A stretch of 64,000 nt of DNA from Riptortus pedestris (GCA_019009955.1 CM032233.1:93410501-93474500), one strand, 5' to 3'; numbered from the stretch's first letter, positions 1 to 10,215 are shown. The notes: a model not told the origin generated them from the letters alone. Made by a program: numbers and translations.

Positions 1-760
1 ATAATTTTTGTTCCTTTAGCACCTCTAGGTATAGCAACTGTTTGTACATTGAAAGTTGTTTTTCAAAATGATTCTCAGCGTTGGAATCAATTCAGGCTTT
101 AATATCTGTAATCAAATCTTGGAATGTTTTTTCTATTTCACTCATTTTCTTTAAACCAGTAGAAAGAGGTATAGTCAAACCAGGATTTTGTAAAATTATA
201 CTAAACAAATCATCTTTATGAATTTCATTTTTCGATTTTACTAGTTTTATAATATCCGCTCCAAAACCTTTTATCACATCTTTCAGGACCCCGAACTGAG
301 TTCAATCTCTCAATAACTATGACGTCTGAAGGCTCCTTAATAGCCTTTGAACAACCAATCTCATAATTTACATCATTAATATAATATTTCACAGCGCGAG
401 CATCAGTAATCACTTTAATATATTCTTGTCTTCAAGATGTAAGATTTATTTTATAATCAAAACACCATGATGTACTTCTTATTAATTTTTGAATTTACTA
501 AATTAATGTTAAACAACTTATTAATTTCTATAGGTTTTTCTTCAAATAAATTATCAGCATTCAGACTTTCTATTAGAATTTTTTTCTTTTACTTTTTCAA
601 GAAAATCCTCTTAATTGTGCTCAACCGGTGGAGTATTTGTAGTTATTTTTTGTGGTTTAGATCATTTGATTGTCTCATTATCTTTTTTATTTACAATTTC
701 ACAAATCAAATCCTCTTATATTTTTTAATTGTTTTGCAATTTTATGAAGTTTAACAAACT
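1..760 (-). pseudogene. Decayed coding remnant, unassigned
   Basis: Two overlapping minus-strand frames (92-277 and 225-413) read as one protein-like stretch broken by a frameshift near 290-300. They are Lys/Ile/Asp-rich with ordinary amphipathic composition, unlike the low-complexity AT noise around them. Further upstream on the minus strand (480-760) are short fragments with a Lys-rich segment resembling a small SAP-like helix pair, interrupted by stops. I do not recognise the family. The SAP-like flavour recalls the Polinton-type remnant at 27.0-28.0 kb, so a common origin is possible but unproven. No intact start or full-length frame exists. Confidence 0.3.
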
Positions 761-1228
761 TTTATTTATTCAAATCACTCTCTAGAAACGGACATTTAAA
801 AAACCCAGCAAATTTTTCCATCATAGAAATAAAAAAAATATTGTTAAAAGCCTTGAAAATAATGTTTTACATCATTCTAAATTGATTCAAGATATACTTT
901 CTGTTCTGAGTTGGTATTCTGGCAGGTAGAAGTGACTTCTAATGTACTACGCTTCCACTATAATAATTTATTAAAACGGCAGAGCGCTTTCGATGCTGTG
1001 CATCATCGTCAGTGCCCTGTTGACACACAAAATAATAATTACATTTCTATTAAAATATTTTAGATACCATATAACAATAAAAACTTATCTGTCTTAGAAC
1101 TAAATAACATATAAAACTTTTCATATATCAACAATTTTTATTAAATTAAGTGGGTACAGGTAGGACATTAAAGCTAACTGAAAGAAAGACTTAAACTTGA
1201 CTATTTAAACAAAGAAGAGAGCAAGGCC
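761..1228. other. AT-rich spacer without recognisable gene
   Basis: No long frame, no repeat shared with the rest of the window and no structured motif seen. It separates the unassigned remnant from the Penelope-like fragment and may include that element's 3' flank. Confidence 0.4.
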
Positions 1229-1830
1229 TTACCGAAGGTTTCCAATGTTGACCTGACGGCTCTTGGACCTGGACTGGCTTTTCATCCCAGCTAGTTGAGA
1301 TAAGGAGGCAATTTGTGCAAATTTGGGTGGGCAAACCTCTTCTTTAATATTAATGTTTTTCTTTGACGTTAGAAGGCCCAATCTAATCTCTAGTCCCTCA
1401 ACCCTGTCCATTTTTCTTCCTTTAGGTAGGTGATGCAATACTTCCAATTGTAAAGAACCCTGGTCATGATTTTCAGTCACTAGGTGTTTTTTCATTTCAC
1501 TTGTTTTTGTGGTGAAATGCTCATTGACTCTTGTTTTTATCTTCCTGCCACTCTGCCCTACGTATGTAGCTTCACAGGAATGGTATGATATCTGGTAGAC
1601 GCCAGACTTCTCCATAGCGGAAACAGGATCTTTTGGGTTGGGGAAGAGATTTTTGTGGCCTTCTTGCTCCAGTAAGCCGTCTTGACGCCTGCTTTACCCA
1701 GCAAGTTGCCTATTTTCACTGAGAGGGGCTTGTGTGTGAAGGGGATGCTAAGTGGGTAGCCGGAATTATCATTCCTTTTGTTGGTGGGAGTGATTAATAG
1801 TTGGGATTATGAATGTCAAACATCTAATAC
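1229..1830 (-). pseudogene. Penelope-like element, C-terminal GIY-YIG endonuclease fragment
   Basis: The open part (1229-1615, minus) begins with a segment of the form GVYQIS...ATYVGQSGR...TRVNEH. This is the GIY-YIG nuclease signature: the GVY and YVG motifs are followed by a conserved Arg and a Glu-His pair. Upstream on the minus strand (about 1620-1830) a shifted frame reads as the linker between reverse transcriptase and endonuclease, with PFTHKPLS- and VKTAYWSKK-like segments. Penelope-like retroelements carry exactly this RT plus GIY-YIG layout. The RT core is absent, so this is a 5'-truncated copy with at least one frameshift near 1615. Confidence 0.75.
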
Positions 1831-1921
1831 TGTAACTGATGAGGGAATGTTTATGAAAGCTAAAAGTTATGATTGCTTTATATATACGAGTATATTACAA
1901 TCCTTATGATAAGAACTAGTA

Positions 1922-2141
1922 GAAGCTCAGGTAAGCCATTTGAGTTAAGGTGTCTGTCCGAATAAGCTTGTTAAACCTTCAAACATGTGTTCGATTCCCA
2001 TGATAGTAATAGGAAATTATTAAATGAAGAACTCCCTAATTAAAATCCTTCATCCCATCCTGGCTAGAAAAGGGTGGTAACCTGTAGATAGCTCATCCCG
2101 GCAAGGCTCAGCAGCACAAAGTCGACATTAATAAATAATAT
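1922..2141 (+). repeat. tRNA-derived SINE copy
   Basis: A pol III B box (GTTCGATTCCC, 1989-1999) lies downstream of an A-box-like GAGCTCAGGTAAGCC stretch. It is followed by a body (ATCCTTCATCCCAT...GGTAACC...AGCTCATCCCG) that recurs at 7.3, 31.1, 35.4, 46.0, 48.8, 61.1 and 63.8 kb. This copy is moderately diverged. The unit sequence resumes after it. Confidence 0.6.
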
Positions 2142-2552
2142 GATATAAGAAACTGCTAATTGTTAAATAAAGTAATAATAAGAACTGATTTAGAATCGTT
2201 TATTAATAAAACAAATTGCAATAGTATGATTTATTGAAATCATGGAAGGTAAAACTGAAAACAAAATACACACAATTTTTCACTCCATTAATTTTTAATC
2301 TACGCACTTACAAGATTTGCATTAGCCAAAATACTTAAAATATTTGTTGGCCTCTCAGCCCATGGTCAAAGGAATCAAATACAGATACAAATAGTTCAGA
2401 AATAAATGAAGTGAAAAACTGTTTTAAGAAGTTTCATGTTATATTTAGGCCCCTTTCATTGAAAGAAACATTGTTTTTGGAAGTGTGGTGACTTGTTTGA
2501 ACTGAATAAGCTTTTTAGTAAGACCACAAAATATCTGAAAAAAATGAATTTA

Positions 2553-3840
2553 CGTAGTAAGGTCCATAAGTTTCCGGCCTGTCCTGCTTGCCCTCCTTCA
2601 AACGTGCCGGGACCTGCACGCCTATGCAGGTCCATGCCTGCTCAATCCATACCTATTGCCCGCACTTCCTCAGTCTTGTCAGTCAGTGTCCAGCCTTAAA
2701 GGAAACTCCCCATTTTTACAATGTTTAAACTCCAGTACCGTGCAGTAATTAAATTCTTTTGTAAAGAGAGTCTTACTCCTGCACAAATTAAAGAGCGCAT
2801 GGATTGTGTATACACAGGCAGTCCTCCCCCTCGTATTCCACAGTGAAAGAATGGGCAAAATTATTTAAGTTAGGGAGAGAAAGTCTAGAAGATGACCCAC
2901 ATCCCGGTCACCCACTGGAAGCTGTCACTTCTGAAACAATCCAACTTGTGGAATCTGAATTGCTGTCTGACCGACGACTGAAAACCAAGGAAATAGCAGC
3001 GAGGTTGGGGCTTTCAAAAACAAGTGTTTTGAGGATCAACAAAGAACATTTGCATATGAACAAGGGTAGTGCAAGATGGATTCCAAAAATTCTTTCAGCT
3101 CATCAAAAACAGGAACGAGTTCACTGCTGCAATGAATTTTTACGCGAGTATAATGCCGACCCAAAGAATTTTTTGGACTCAATTGTAACTGGGGATGAGA
3201 CAATGGTTCTATATTATGACCCACTCAGCAAAAGAGAGTCCATGGAATGGAGAAGACCAGGAGAAGCGCCTCCTTTAAAGGCAAAAGTCACGCAGTCAAC
3301 AAAAAAGATAATGGCCACAATTTTTTGGGACTGTAAAGGAATACTATTGATAGATTTTAAAGAAAGGAATACCACAATGAATGGTGAGTATTATGCAGCC
3401 CTACTTCACCGGGTACGAGACGCCATTAAAGAGAAGAGGCGAGGGAAGTTAAGCAGAGGCGTCCGCCTCCTTCACTACAATTCCCCTGTCCACACAGCAT
3501 TGATTTCCAAGGCTGCTGTGAAGGACTGTGGATTCCAAAAAATCTCTCACCCACCCTACAGCCCAGACTTGGCCCCTAGTGATTTCTACCTTTTCTCAAA
3601 ATTAAAATCTGACCTTCGTGGAAGGCGATTTAACACCGACGAAGAGCTCCAAGCAGCAGTGGAAGAACATTTTTTTTAGCAAAAAAGAAAATTATTGTTT
3701 TCATGGTATAGAAATGTTGCCAAAGCGTTGTAATAAGTGTATTGAACTTAGAGGAGAATATATTGAAAAACAGTAAAACCAGTTTTTTTTCTTTCACCTT
3801 TCCTTCTATCCCAGGCCGGAAAATTTTGGACCTTACTATG
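2553..3840 (+). mobile_element. mariner element (1288 bp), inactive
   Basis: Terminal inverted repeats begin TAGTAAGGTCC...TTTCCGGCCTG two bases inside the left end, and are mirrored at the right end (CAGGCCGGAAA...GGACCTTACTA). A TA target duplication flanks the element (2551-2552 and 3841-3842). The paralogous block near 40.27 kb has the unoccupied site (GAATTTACAAGGG), so both boundaries are fixed directly by comparison inside this window. Length and content are typical of mariner. Confidence 0.93.
2721..3776 (+). pseudogene. mariner transposase, frameshifted and catalytically broken
   Basis: Translation from the ATG at 2721 gives the usual mariner N-terminus (RAVIKFF...LTPAQIKERMD), then shifts frame near 2805-2815 into a long frame. 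That frame carries the helix-turn-helix region and the DDE domain: VTGDETMVLYYDP (first Asp), LLHYNSPVHTA, and YSPDLAPSDFYLF (last Asp, D34D spacing). The middle motif is normally LLHDNSP; here the second catalytic Asp is Tyr. A second frameshift lies in the poly-T run near 3670, after which the expected C-terminus continues to the stop at 3774-3776. With two frameshifts and a lost catalytic residue, this copy cannot encode active transposase. Confidence 0.9.
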
Positions 3841-3867
3841 TACAAGGGTTAGAATTTTTTCCTGGTT

Positions 3868-3892
3868 CGAAATATAATACCGAAGGGAGCCG
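3868..3892 (+). promoter_or_regulatory. Conserved upstream block of the PHD unit (TATAATACC)
   Basis: GAAATATAATACCGAAGGGA followed by GCCGG recurs at about 7872, 11298, 25972, 31966, 40310, 49330, 57983 and 61907, always roughly 200 bp or more upstream of the GGGAACTTCCC palindrome and in the same orientation. Conservation across decayed copies suggests promoter or 5' boundary sequence. The role is inferred. Confidence 0.4.
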
Positions 3893-3979
3893 GTAACATG
3901 AAAGGATTGTACTCATGAACAAAGCCTGTTTATTATCATAGATAAACAATCATGGGTCTCAGAGCTTATCAGACTCTCA

Positions 3980-4283
3980 CTCTCAATGAGGGCATTATTG
4001 GTCTTTTATCAACTATGACTCAGCACATGATTACATTTTTAAAAATTTGTTGCATGTGAATGGTGAATTTAAACATGAAAAATGTGAATGGTGAGAACTT
4101 CCCATGGACTATCCCCTCCCTCACCTGACTCACTCTCAATGAGGGCATTATTAGTCTTTTATCAACTATGACTCAACACATGATTAAATTTTTAAAAATT
4201 CTTTGGATGTGAATAGTGAATTTAAACATAAAAAATGTGAATGGTGGGGGAACTTCCCATGGACTATCCCCTCCCTCACCTCG
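3980..4283 (+). repeat. Tandem duplication of the PHD promoter segment
   Basis: About 150 bp running from the CTCAATGAGGGCATTATT motif through the palindrome and CT tract is present twice in tandem (about 3980-4122 and 4130-4283). The upstream copy has a degenerate palindrome (GAGAACTTCCC). The same tandem duplication exists at 40415-40727, so it predates the block duplication. Confidence 0.8.
4248..4258 (+). promoter_or_regulatory. GGGAACTTCCC palindrome upstream of PHD copy 1
   Basis: This is the core palindrome shared by all units, 100 bp upstream of the ATG and followed by a CT-rich stretch. It resembles Rel/NF-kappaB half-site pairs and overlaps a GGGAA element. Binding is not shown. 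Confidence 0.4.
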
Positions 4284-4358
4284 TTCATTTCCTTACCTGC
4301 CACCAAAGAGCACACATCGCTTGTCAACATCTTCTACACTCTTGTGAATTTATCAAAG

Positions 4359-4580
4359 ATGCCTTCTGGCGGACCACCACCTGGTTTTTTCTTTTGTCCA
4401 GTATGCGGTGTGGAGAATGATATAGGGGTTGATCTGCTCCAGTGTGTCATATGTGATCGCGTATTCCACGAGGTGTGCATAGTTCTGCTAAAGGTACTAG
4501 CTGGATTATTACCAGAAGTGGAGATCCCATATGTTTGTGATGATTGTGGTTTCCCAGAAGAGGAGGAGGCGGCAACATAA
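4359..4580 (+). CDS. Small PHD-finger protein, short-tail form (copy 1)
   Basis: The 73-residue protein starts MPSGGPPPG and carries one C4HC3 zinc finger. Its ligands are Cys-x2-Cys (CPVC), Cys-x2-Cys (CVIC), His (FHEVC), Cys, and a final Cys-x2-Cys (CDDC) with Tyr two residues before the seventh ligand. The four-residue gap between the fourth ligand and His, and the aromatic before CxxC, fit PHD rather than RING-CH. PHD fingers usually read histone H3 tails in the nucleus; that role is inferred here. The acidic tail ends after EEEEAAT because of an early stop: the sequence matching the longer tails of other copies continues past it out of frame. I chose the ATG because it is conserved in nearly every copy; upstream in-frame sequence has no ATG. 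A GTGAGT donor follows at 4649. Confidence 0.62.
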   Translation: MPSGGPPPGFFFCPVCGVENDIGVDLLQCVICDRVFHEVCIVLLKVLAGLLPEVEIPYVCDDCGFPEEEEAAT

Positions 4581-5253
4581 AAGAAAGACAAAGGCCAACT
4601 AAAAAACTCCCAGGACACCAAGCAGAAATAATAACACTACACAGATTTGTGAGTTCAATGTATATATTTTTTACAATTACTTCTAATTTACAGTTTGTCC
4701 CTCTTTATACAAATATAAATAATTTTAAGTGGTGTCAATAGGTTTCTTGAAATTTTCAATAAAAATAATACAAAATTCTTTCTAAGAAATGCCACAACAT
4801 TCACATCAGTATAATAATTATTTTATTTGTCATAACAAAAATTGGAGCCATGACTCTATTATTTGAGTTAAAAAGATCTAGAGACATATCAAAAATGTAT
4901 TTCCTTAAATGAAAAACTTTTAAGGAATATAAAAACTTCTGGTTAAATGAAAATGATATCTCCTTAAAAATATTTTATTTCAAGCATATTTGAAAAAAAA
5001 TATTGTCAAGGTGTTCGACTTCTCAAGCAGACTTTAAGCAAGCATTTGTCAAGTCTTATGCTCGCTACATTAGAAAAGTAAACATAGAGGAACCAATCAT
5101 AATCGTATATCTTCATTTAATACTAATTACCATGATTATTTTCCTCTCTGAAAATGCAATTTTTCTCTTGCATTTTTTTTTTTTTTTTCATTCAATCTAT
5201 GAAATTAAATCAATTATATTATCGTTTGTAAATAAATTTATGTTTATTTTCAG

Positions 5254-5465
5254 GTCACTTCTAGAAATACTTCTTGTGGTTCAAAAATTGAAAACATGGC
5301 ACTCTACTACGTATGAATGAAATGGCTTTATTTCTTCCAAGAAAACAGTTACATCACAACACAAACTTTCTAAACTATCAATTGAACACATAGTTTCCAG
5401 ATTTATTAAAACCATGTGTAATTTCTTTTCATATTGTATATGTTTTATTGGCAATTTAATAGATT
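5254..5465 (+). other. 3' untranslated exon of PHD copy 1
   Basis: TTTTCAG|GTCACTT begins a block conserved in every unit (GTCACTT...CTT...GTGGTTCAAAA...ACATGGCA). With the GTGAGT donor at 4649 it defines a 605-bp intron located after the stop codon. The block is followed by a degenerate polyadenylation-type signal (AATAGA). Confidence 0.5.
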
Positions 5466-6360
5466 CAAATTAAGAGTGTTAAAGATAACTAAAATGCTTG
5501 TAGAAATACTAAGTAAAATTTACTCAAAGAATATGTGTCCAAAATATTTTTATAAAAAATCATTCACACTTTTATATGTACAATGAAATAAAAAAATAAA
5601 ATTGAAATAAATGTGTTTATTTCTTGCTCCCTGTAATGTAATCTCCTCTAAGGTTATGGTATTTTGTAAATGTGTATCACAATACAGTTGTTCAAACTTG
5701 GGGTTTCAGTGTATTAAATAACTATTTATGTTGGGAAAGAAAATACTTTTTCTAATAAATTAAAACTTACTTTTTCATATCAGGTTTTTGGCATGAATGA
5801 CATTCTATCTACTTCTTGAGATTATAATGGAATGTAGGCAATTTTTATTTCCTTGCACAAAGTAAAGGATATATCGTATTCGCCATAAATTTTACTTTAC
5901 AGATTTCAATGGAATTATCTTTTTGCTCTACTATGAACTCATTTCACTAGTTCTGGTATGTCAAACATTTAAAAATATGTGTATGAGAACATATCTCACA
6001 TAGCTCAGAATCAACTATTCTCCCAATATTATAATTTCATATTTAGAATTGTTGAAACAAATTGTTGTGCACCTCCTCTTTTCTTTGAATCGATTAAGGG
6101 GTAGGAGAGATATAGAGAGGGAGGGGAATGATACATTACTCTTTATTTATTAGAGATACAGAAGATTTGTATAAGTCCTCTTTTGATTATCATAAAGATA
6201 TCTTTAAGTTATATTCTATGACATTTTTCATGCAAAGGAATGAGGTATTTTATGTCAAATAAACTAATTTTAAATGAAGTGTAGCAAAACAGTCATAAGG
6301 TGACCACATAATATTTTTTTTTTAATTTACTTACTTATTAATTAGATTATATATTTTTTT
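5466..6360 (+). other. Downstream flank of the unit, no gene seen
   Basis: AT-rich sequence repeated after most unit 3' exons (near 12.36, 29.0, 33.8, 42.0, 46.95 and 58.58 kb). It includes the ATCGATTAAGGGGTAGGAG motif and a stretch around GATACAGAAGATTTGTATA. No open frame or structured motif is visible. It ends at the LINE fragment. Confidence 0.5.
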
Positions 6361-6364
6361 AGTT

Positions 6365-7290
6365 TGGACAGTAAACCTTGGTGCCACACCTTATCAAAAG
6401 CTTGGGCCAAGTCAAGAAGACTCCAGTGCAGAACTTCTTGTTTTCGAAGAAGGAGGCGATAAAATCAACTATTCTGTGTCATTGCTGGACAGTGGAATGG
6501 GATTGTCGGAAACCGAATTGATGGGGAGGAAGTATGGGGTCAAGGAGTGGATATAGGCGATTAAGGATGAGCTTTTCAAGGATTTTTCCCATTATAGGGA
6601 GAAGTGCAATGAGACAATAGGAAGAAGGGAGTTGTGACGTTTTCTAGGTTTAGGGATCATATGGATGACAGAGAATTTCCAGAGTAGAGGGAAGTAGGTT
6701 GTCATGAGGGCAGCATTATAGATATAGGTAAGAAAGAGGATAGCCTTTTTTGGGAGATTTTGAAGAATGCGAGAGGTAATTAGGTCATAACCAGGTGCCT
6801 TGTTGGGAGGGAGTTTGTTAATGATATTAATAACTTCAGAAGGATTGAATGCTGGAGGAGGAATTAATAAGGGAAGAGGTATGTCCAGTTGAATGGCAAT
6901 AAAGGAAGAATGGCGGGGGTCTTGGATATCGTCGTGAGGAGTAAACACCTTGGCTAAGTGTTGACCAAACATTGTTGCTACATCGTAGTCAGACTTGGCC
7001 CAGGTGCCGTCCTCACAACGTATGGGAAGACGGGAGGATTTGTAGGAGAGAAGGCGTTTGGTGGCTGTCCATAAGGAGTTATCAGAAGTGTTAAGGTTCT
7101 TGGTGTACAAATTAAAACAATCATTGTAGTATGAGTTAATTCTGTTTTGAGTTTTCTGGTTAGTTGGTTCAACTTTGTCTTGTCAGAAGGATACCTAGTG
7201 CTTTGCCATATTCGTCATGCTTGTCTTTTCTTCTTTGGGTAGAGTTCGTAAATGTGATCGAAGATATGTCTCTTTTGGCAATGTGTTTGC
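6365..7290 (-). pseudogene. Jockey-like LINE reverse transcriptase fragment
   Basis: The open frame 6592-7110 (minus) includes a pre-RT region (LWTATKRLL, RLPIRCEDGTWA) and the RT fingers motif NKAPGYDLI...ILQNLPKKAI, then YFPLLWKFSVIHMIPKP. After a frameshift the RT continues from about 6590 down to 6365: LEKLILNRLYPLL, HQFGFRQSHST, and FLDLAQAFDKVWH, the first catalytic-Asp box. The element is truncated before the YxDD box. A nearly identical but shorter fragment sits at 48150-48760, adjacent to the same SINE body, so both were duplicated together. The order of motifs fits Jockey-clade non-LTR elements. Confidence 0.8.
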
Positions 7291-7395
7291 CTACTAAATA
7301 AAATCCTTCATCCCATTATGGCTAGAAACTGTGGTAACCAGTAAATAGCCCACCATGATTAGCCTCAGTAGCTCAAAGTGAACATTAATACTATT
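7291..7395 (+). repeat. SINE body fragment
   Basis: Carries only the 3' body of the tRNA-derived SINE (ATCCTTCATCCCATTATGG...GGTAACCAGT...AGCCTCAGTAGCTC). The tRNA-like head is missing, and the fragment directly abuts the LINE fragment, as in the paralogous block at 48.77 kb. Confidence 0.6.
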
Positions 7396-7446
7396 ATTAA
7401 CTAGTTTTAAAATATATTCTTTGTTAAATAAAGTAAGAATGAGAAC

Positions 7447-7865
7447 TTTATAGAAATAAAAATGCCTAAACTTATTCACCCAAAAATATCAATATGCTAT
7501 GACATTTCGTCATACATTGGCCATCTTCAGATGAATCTTCATCACAATCATAAAATATACATAATCCATATGAAGAACATGACCAGTTCACTGTCAATAT
7601 CACTTAAAAATAATTATAAAAAGTCAACTTATTTAACTTATTACTTAGTGCTTAAATGGACATGTATAGATGATCCATGTATGATGTATGATGGGTTATG
7701 TATCTATATTAATATTAAATGATTCTGATAAAGGTTTATCTGAAGATGACCAGTATAGGCCGAAACTTCATAGTGAAATAAATATATTGATAATTTTAGG
7801 GGGATTTCCTATAAGTATTTCATTTGCCCCAACAATTGGAAAACTGAAATTAATAATAATTTATT
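7447..7865 (+). mobile_element. Inverted-repeat element, Penelope-like non-autonomous candidate (right side damaged)
   Basis: Left arm (ATCAATATG..CTATGACATTTCG..CATCTTCAGATGAA) and right arm (ATCTGAAGATGACC..GGCCGAAAC..CATAGTGAAATAAA) are inverted copies. The left flank is AGAATGAGAAC (7436-7446), the same 11-bp sequence that flanks the complete copy at 31301-31743. The matching right flank is lost here. The CTGAAGA...CGAAAC arrangement resembles the hammerhead core reported in Penelope-like terminal repeats. Confidence 0.45.
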
Positions 7866-8081
7866 CCTAGTTTGAAATATAATACTGGAGGGAGCCGGTA
7901 ATTTCAAAGGATTGTGCTAATGAATAAAGCCAGTTTGTTATCATAGGTAAACAATCATGAGCCTCAGAACTTATGGGACTCTCATTTTCAATGAGGGCAT
8001 TATTAGTTTTTCATTAACTATAACTAAGCATTTTATTACATTTGTAAGCATTCAATGTTTCTTATTAATAATCTGAACCGT

Positions 8082-8092
8082 GGGACCTTCCC
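8082..8092 (+). promoter_or_regulatory. GGGACCTTCCC palindrome upstream of PHD copy 2
   Basis: Variant of the shared palindrome (GTGGGACCTTCCCAC context) with a different centre, in the same position relative to the coding region as in other units. Confidence 0.4.
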
Positions 8093-8226
8093 ACGTCCCC
8101 CCTGGGACCGTGGTCTACCCCCCCCCCTCCCTCACCTCATATCTGAAGCTGGCCAGTTCCTTGCCTACCTCCAAAGAGCACACAACACTTGTCAACGTCG
8201 TCTACTTGCTTGTTGATTTATCCGAG

Positions 8227-8499
8227 ATGCCTTTTGACAGATCACCATCTGATTTTTTAAGTTGCCCATTATGCTTCTTGGGTTACGACATTGGGCTTGA
8301 TCTACTAAAGTGCCTCATATGTGATCGCATGTTCCACAAGGAGTGTGTAGATTTACACAGAGAAGAAGTTGGAGAGCCGACAATTGAGCAGATTGTATAT
8401 ATTTGTGATGATTGTATGTATCCTGAAGAGGAGGATGAGGAGCCAGAAGAGAACGAGCAAGCCCAACCGGAAAGTTCCCAGAACACCAAGCAGAAGTAA
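8227..8499 (+). CDS. Small PHD-finger protein (copy 2)
   Basis: 90 residues from the conserved ATG: MPFDRSPSD leader, then one PHD finger spanning about residues 13-62. The ligand pairs are CPLC and CLIC, then His plus Cys in FHKEC, and finally CDDC with the aromatic Tyr two before it. The tail is strongly acidic (PEEEDEEPEENEQ) and ends in a polar NTKQK stretch. It differs from the copy at 49666-49938 by two amino acids and one synonymous change. There are no membrane segments or signal peptide. The frame stays open upstream of the ATG but without an in-frame ATG. A GTGAGT donor at 8526 lies 27 bp after the stop, giving a 3'UTR intron to 10527. The specific ligand is unknown. Confidence 0.68.
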   Translation: MPFDRSPSDFLSCPLCFLGYDIGLDLLKCLICDRMFHKECVDLHREEVGEPTIEQIVYICDDCMYPEEEDEEPEENEQAQPESSQNTKQK

Positions 8500-8574
8500 T
8501 AGCACTTCTCCCACCACACAGATCTGTGAGTTCAATTTATATATGTTTTTTATAATTAGATTTAATTTACAGTT

Positions 8575-8650
8575 TTCAGGGTGGTAACCTGTAGATAACC
8601 CGTCCCGATTAGCCATATTAGTATTAAGTGGATGTAAATAGTAATAAACA
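8575..8650 (+). repeat. SINE body fragment in the PHD copy 2 intron
   Basis: A short piece (GGTGGTAACCTGTAGATAACC...GATTAGCC) of the SINE body. An equivalent fragment is at 50015-50090 in the paralogous block. Confidence 0.45.
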
Positions 8651-8871
8651 AACAATATACAGTTTTCACATCTTTATACAAATATCAATAATTTAAAGTG
8701 TTTCCAGTTGGTATTTAAAAATTCCAATAAAAAAATACAAACTTCCTTTCTAACTCCTGCCATGATATAACATACATGTCTGATTGTGAGTATAATATTA
8801 TTTTTCTCAAGTAATTATTTTATGTTTCATAACAAAAAAAATTGGGGCCATGGATCTATTATTAGAGTTAA

Positions 8872-9802
8872 CCTTTAACTACTACCATGGGTCAAAAACG
8901 ACCCGAGCATAAAATAAAAATTAAGGTTTCTCTGGTTTCTTGCTAGGCAGCGCCACCAGGTACTGTGTATTCTCCTCTTAGTAACAGCTGTTACAGTTAA
9001 CCTATTCGTCTTATTTTTGAGATTACCTGTGTCTGTCTAATTAACGTTTTGGGATCATTTTTGACCCGTGGTAGTAATTACCTTATTAAAATGTTGCTTA
9101 AAGTATTCATAGTGATATGGCTAGTGAGGGTTTTATTGTGGATGGCAGACATTATAAGGATTGGTAGGCATATATGATCAAAGTTGATGGAAATCAGAAT
9201 CCTGTGTCTGATGATAAGGAGGATCTCATGAGTAATTACAGTGGTGATCAGTCCATTCGTTCTGATCATGATACAGATTCAGAAATACAGCTAAATGAGG
9301 ATGAATTGTGCAAAATGTCTGACCAGAAACCTTCAACATGTAATAACACAGGTTACAAAAATCACTTTGAATCTAAATGTCTCAGCCGGAACTGTGAAGA
9401 TAAAATTTTAATGTATTTGTTAGTGTACAAGCCCATCACAGTTTCTTTATTATTTAAGATATTGAATTACTTCCAGTTTTGGAATGAGTAGAATACCCTT
9501 AAATATGATAAGAAGAAAGATGGTCCCCCTTAAAATTCATTTTTACATACTGATTTTTATACTATTTGAAGACTTGGATTTTTGTTGCACTTTTTTTTCT
9601 AATTCAAATATGTTTTTTTAGAAAGTGTAAAAACAAGTAATTTTTATTGTATTTGTATTTTAAAATGTGTCACGTTTGTTACACATTCCATTAAAAAATT
9701 ATATTAAAAAAATTTAGTTAAAAATTTTAAACTTTTTTGTGTGGGTCATAAGAGACCCATGGTAGTACTTATGTAACTTTAAAACATGGTAGTAGTTGAA
9801 GG
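8872..9802 (+). mobile_element. piggyBac-type internally deleted element
   Basis: Flanked by TTAA on both sides (8868-8871 and 9803-9806), with inverted ends CCTTTAACTACTACCATG and CATGGTAGTAGTTGAAGG. A subterminal GACCCATGGTAGTA repeat mirrors the GGGTC next to the left end. Other units have the empty site (GAGTTAAGA.GGCCTAGAGACATG near 32.81 kb), which confirms TTAA-targeted insertion. The interior keeps only short N- and C-terminal pieces of a transposase frame. It lies inside the 3'UTR intron of PHD copy 2. The paralogue is at 50300-51240. Confidence 0.88.
9109..9420 (+). pseudogene. piggyBac transposase remnant
   Basis: An acidic N-terminal region (DDKEDLMSNYSGDQS, DTDSEIQLNEDEL), typical of piggyBac N-termini, is joined directly to a Cys-rich segment (CNNTGYKNHFESKC..NCEDK) resembling the C-terminal Cys-rich domain. 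The catalytic DDD core is entirely missing and the frame is disturbed. It could not supply transposition activity. Confidence 0.6.
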
Positions 9803-9984
9803 TTAAGACAACCTAAAGACATGTCAAAAATATACTTTCTAGAATGAAATACCTCTAAGGAATATAACAACTTCTGGTACAATTTCTTTCACAATATCTT
9901 ATTTCAAATATGTGCTTGAATGCTATAAAAATAAAGTCCTTTACAACTGTGAGGATATAAAGAAATTAATAAAAATTGGCAGTC

Positions 9985-10215
9985 TTTGATGAGCTAGGCA
10001 GGTCGCTAGGATGGGTCCAGCGGAGATCCATTCGAAATTCATAGATCGATAGATTCATGGATCAAGAAGAGCAGGAAGATGAAGACTAAGGTGCATGGAC
10101 AGCATGGAACTAGACTCGAGGACACTACTCAACACCCCACATTGGAAAACTGCAGCTCAGGACCTGGTGAAGACAATTGGGAGAGGCCAAGACCTAGTGA
10201 TGGGTTATTGCACAT
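9985..10215 (+). pseudogene. LINE ORF2 C-terminal tail fragment in the intron
   Basis: The frame near 10095-10200 reads MDSMELDSRTLLN...HWKTAAQDL, a degraded form of the WxDxVExDLR...NWRxxAQDRxxWRxL tail found downstream of many LINE reverse transcriptases. Equivalent fragments sit in the same intron position at about 11860-12110, 33000-33225, 28150-28270 and 51425-51655, so the insertion predates amplification of the unit. Confidence 0.6.

Larger units (their letters stand above)
2330..6380 (+). repeat. Duplicated block U1 (pairs with 40.06-42.73 kb)
   Basis: The sequence from the TTGTTGGCCTCTCAGCCC stretch through the PHD gene, its 3' exon and the downstream flank is repeated in the same order at 40060-42730. 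The pair shares unusual details: a tandemly duplicated promoter and the short-tailed PHD protein. This copy alone carries the mariner at 2553-3840. The 40-kb copy lacks about 70 bp that are present here near 5740-5815. Confidence 0.8.

Noticed and set aside
467..754. 95-codon open frame rich in Phe, Leu and Ile on the plus strand
   Set aside because: Composition is that of translated T-rich DNA; it is antisense to a more protein-like remnant and has no domain.
8080..8226. Upstream in-frame extension of the PHD frames (SLPxSKEHTxLVNxxYxLVDLSE)
   Set aside because: Open in several copies but begins without any ATG, is broken in the 26.3-kb copy and loses 21 bp in the 32.3-kb copy. The conserved ATG after it is the better start, although an unseen upstream exon cannot be excluded.
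8283..8519. Antisense Ser-rich frames opposite each PHD gene
   Set aside because: They mirror the acidic tail codons on the other strand and have no conserved start or motif.
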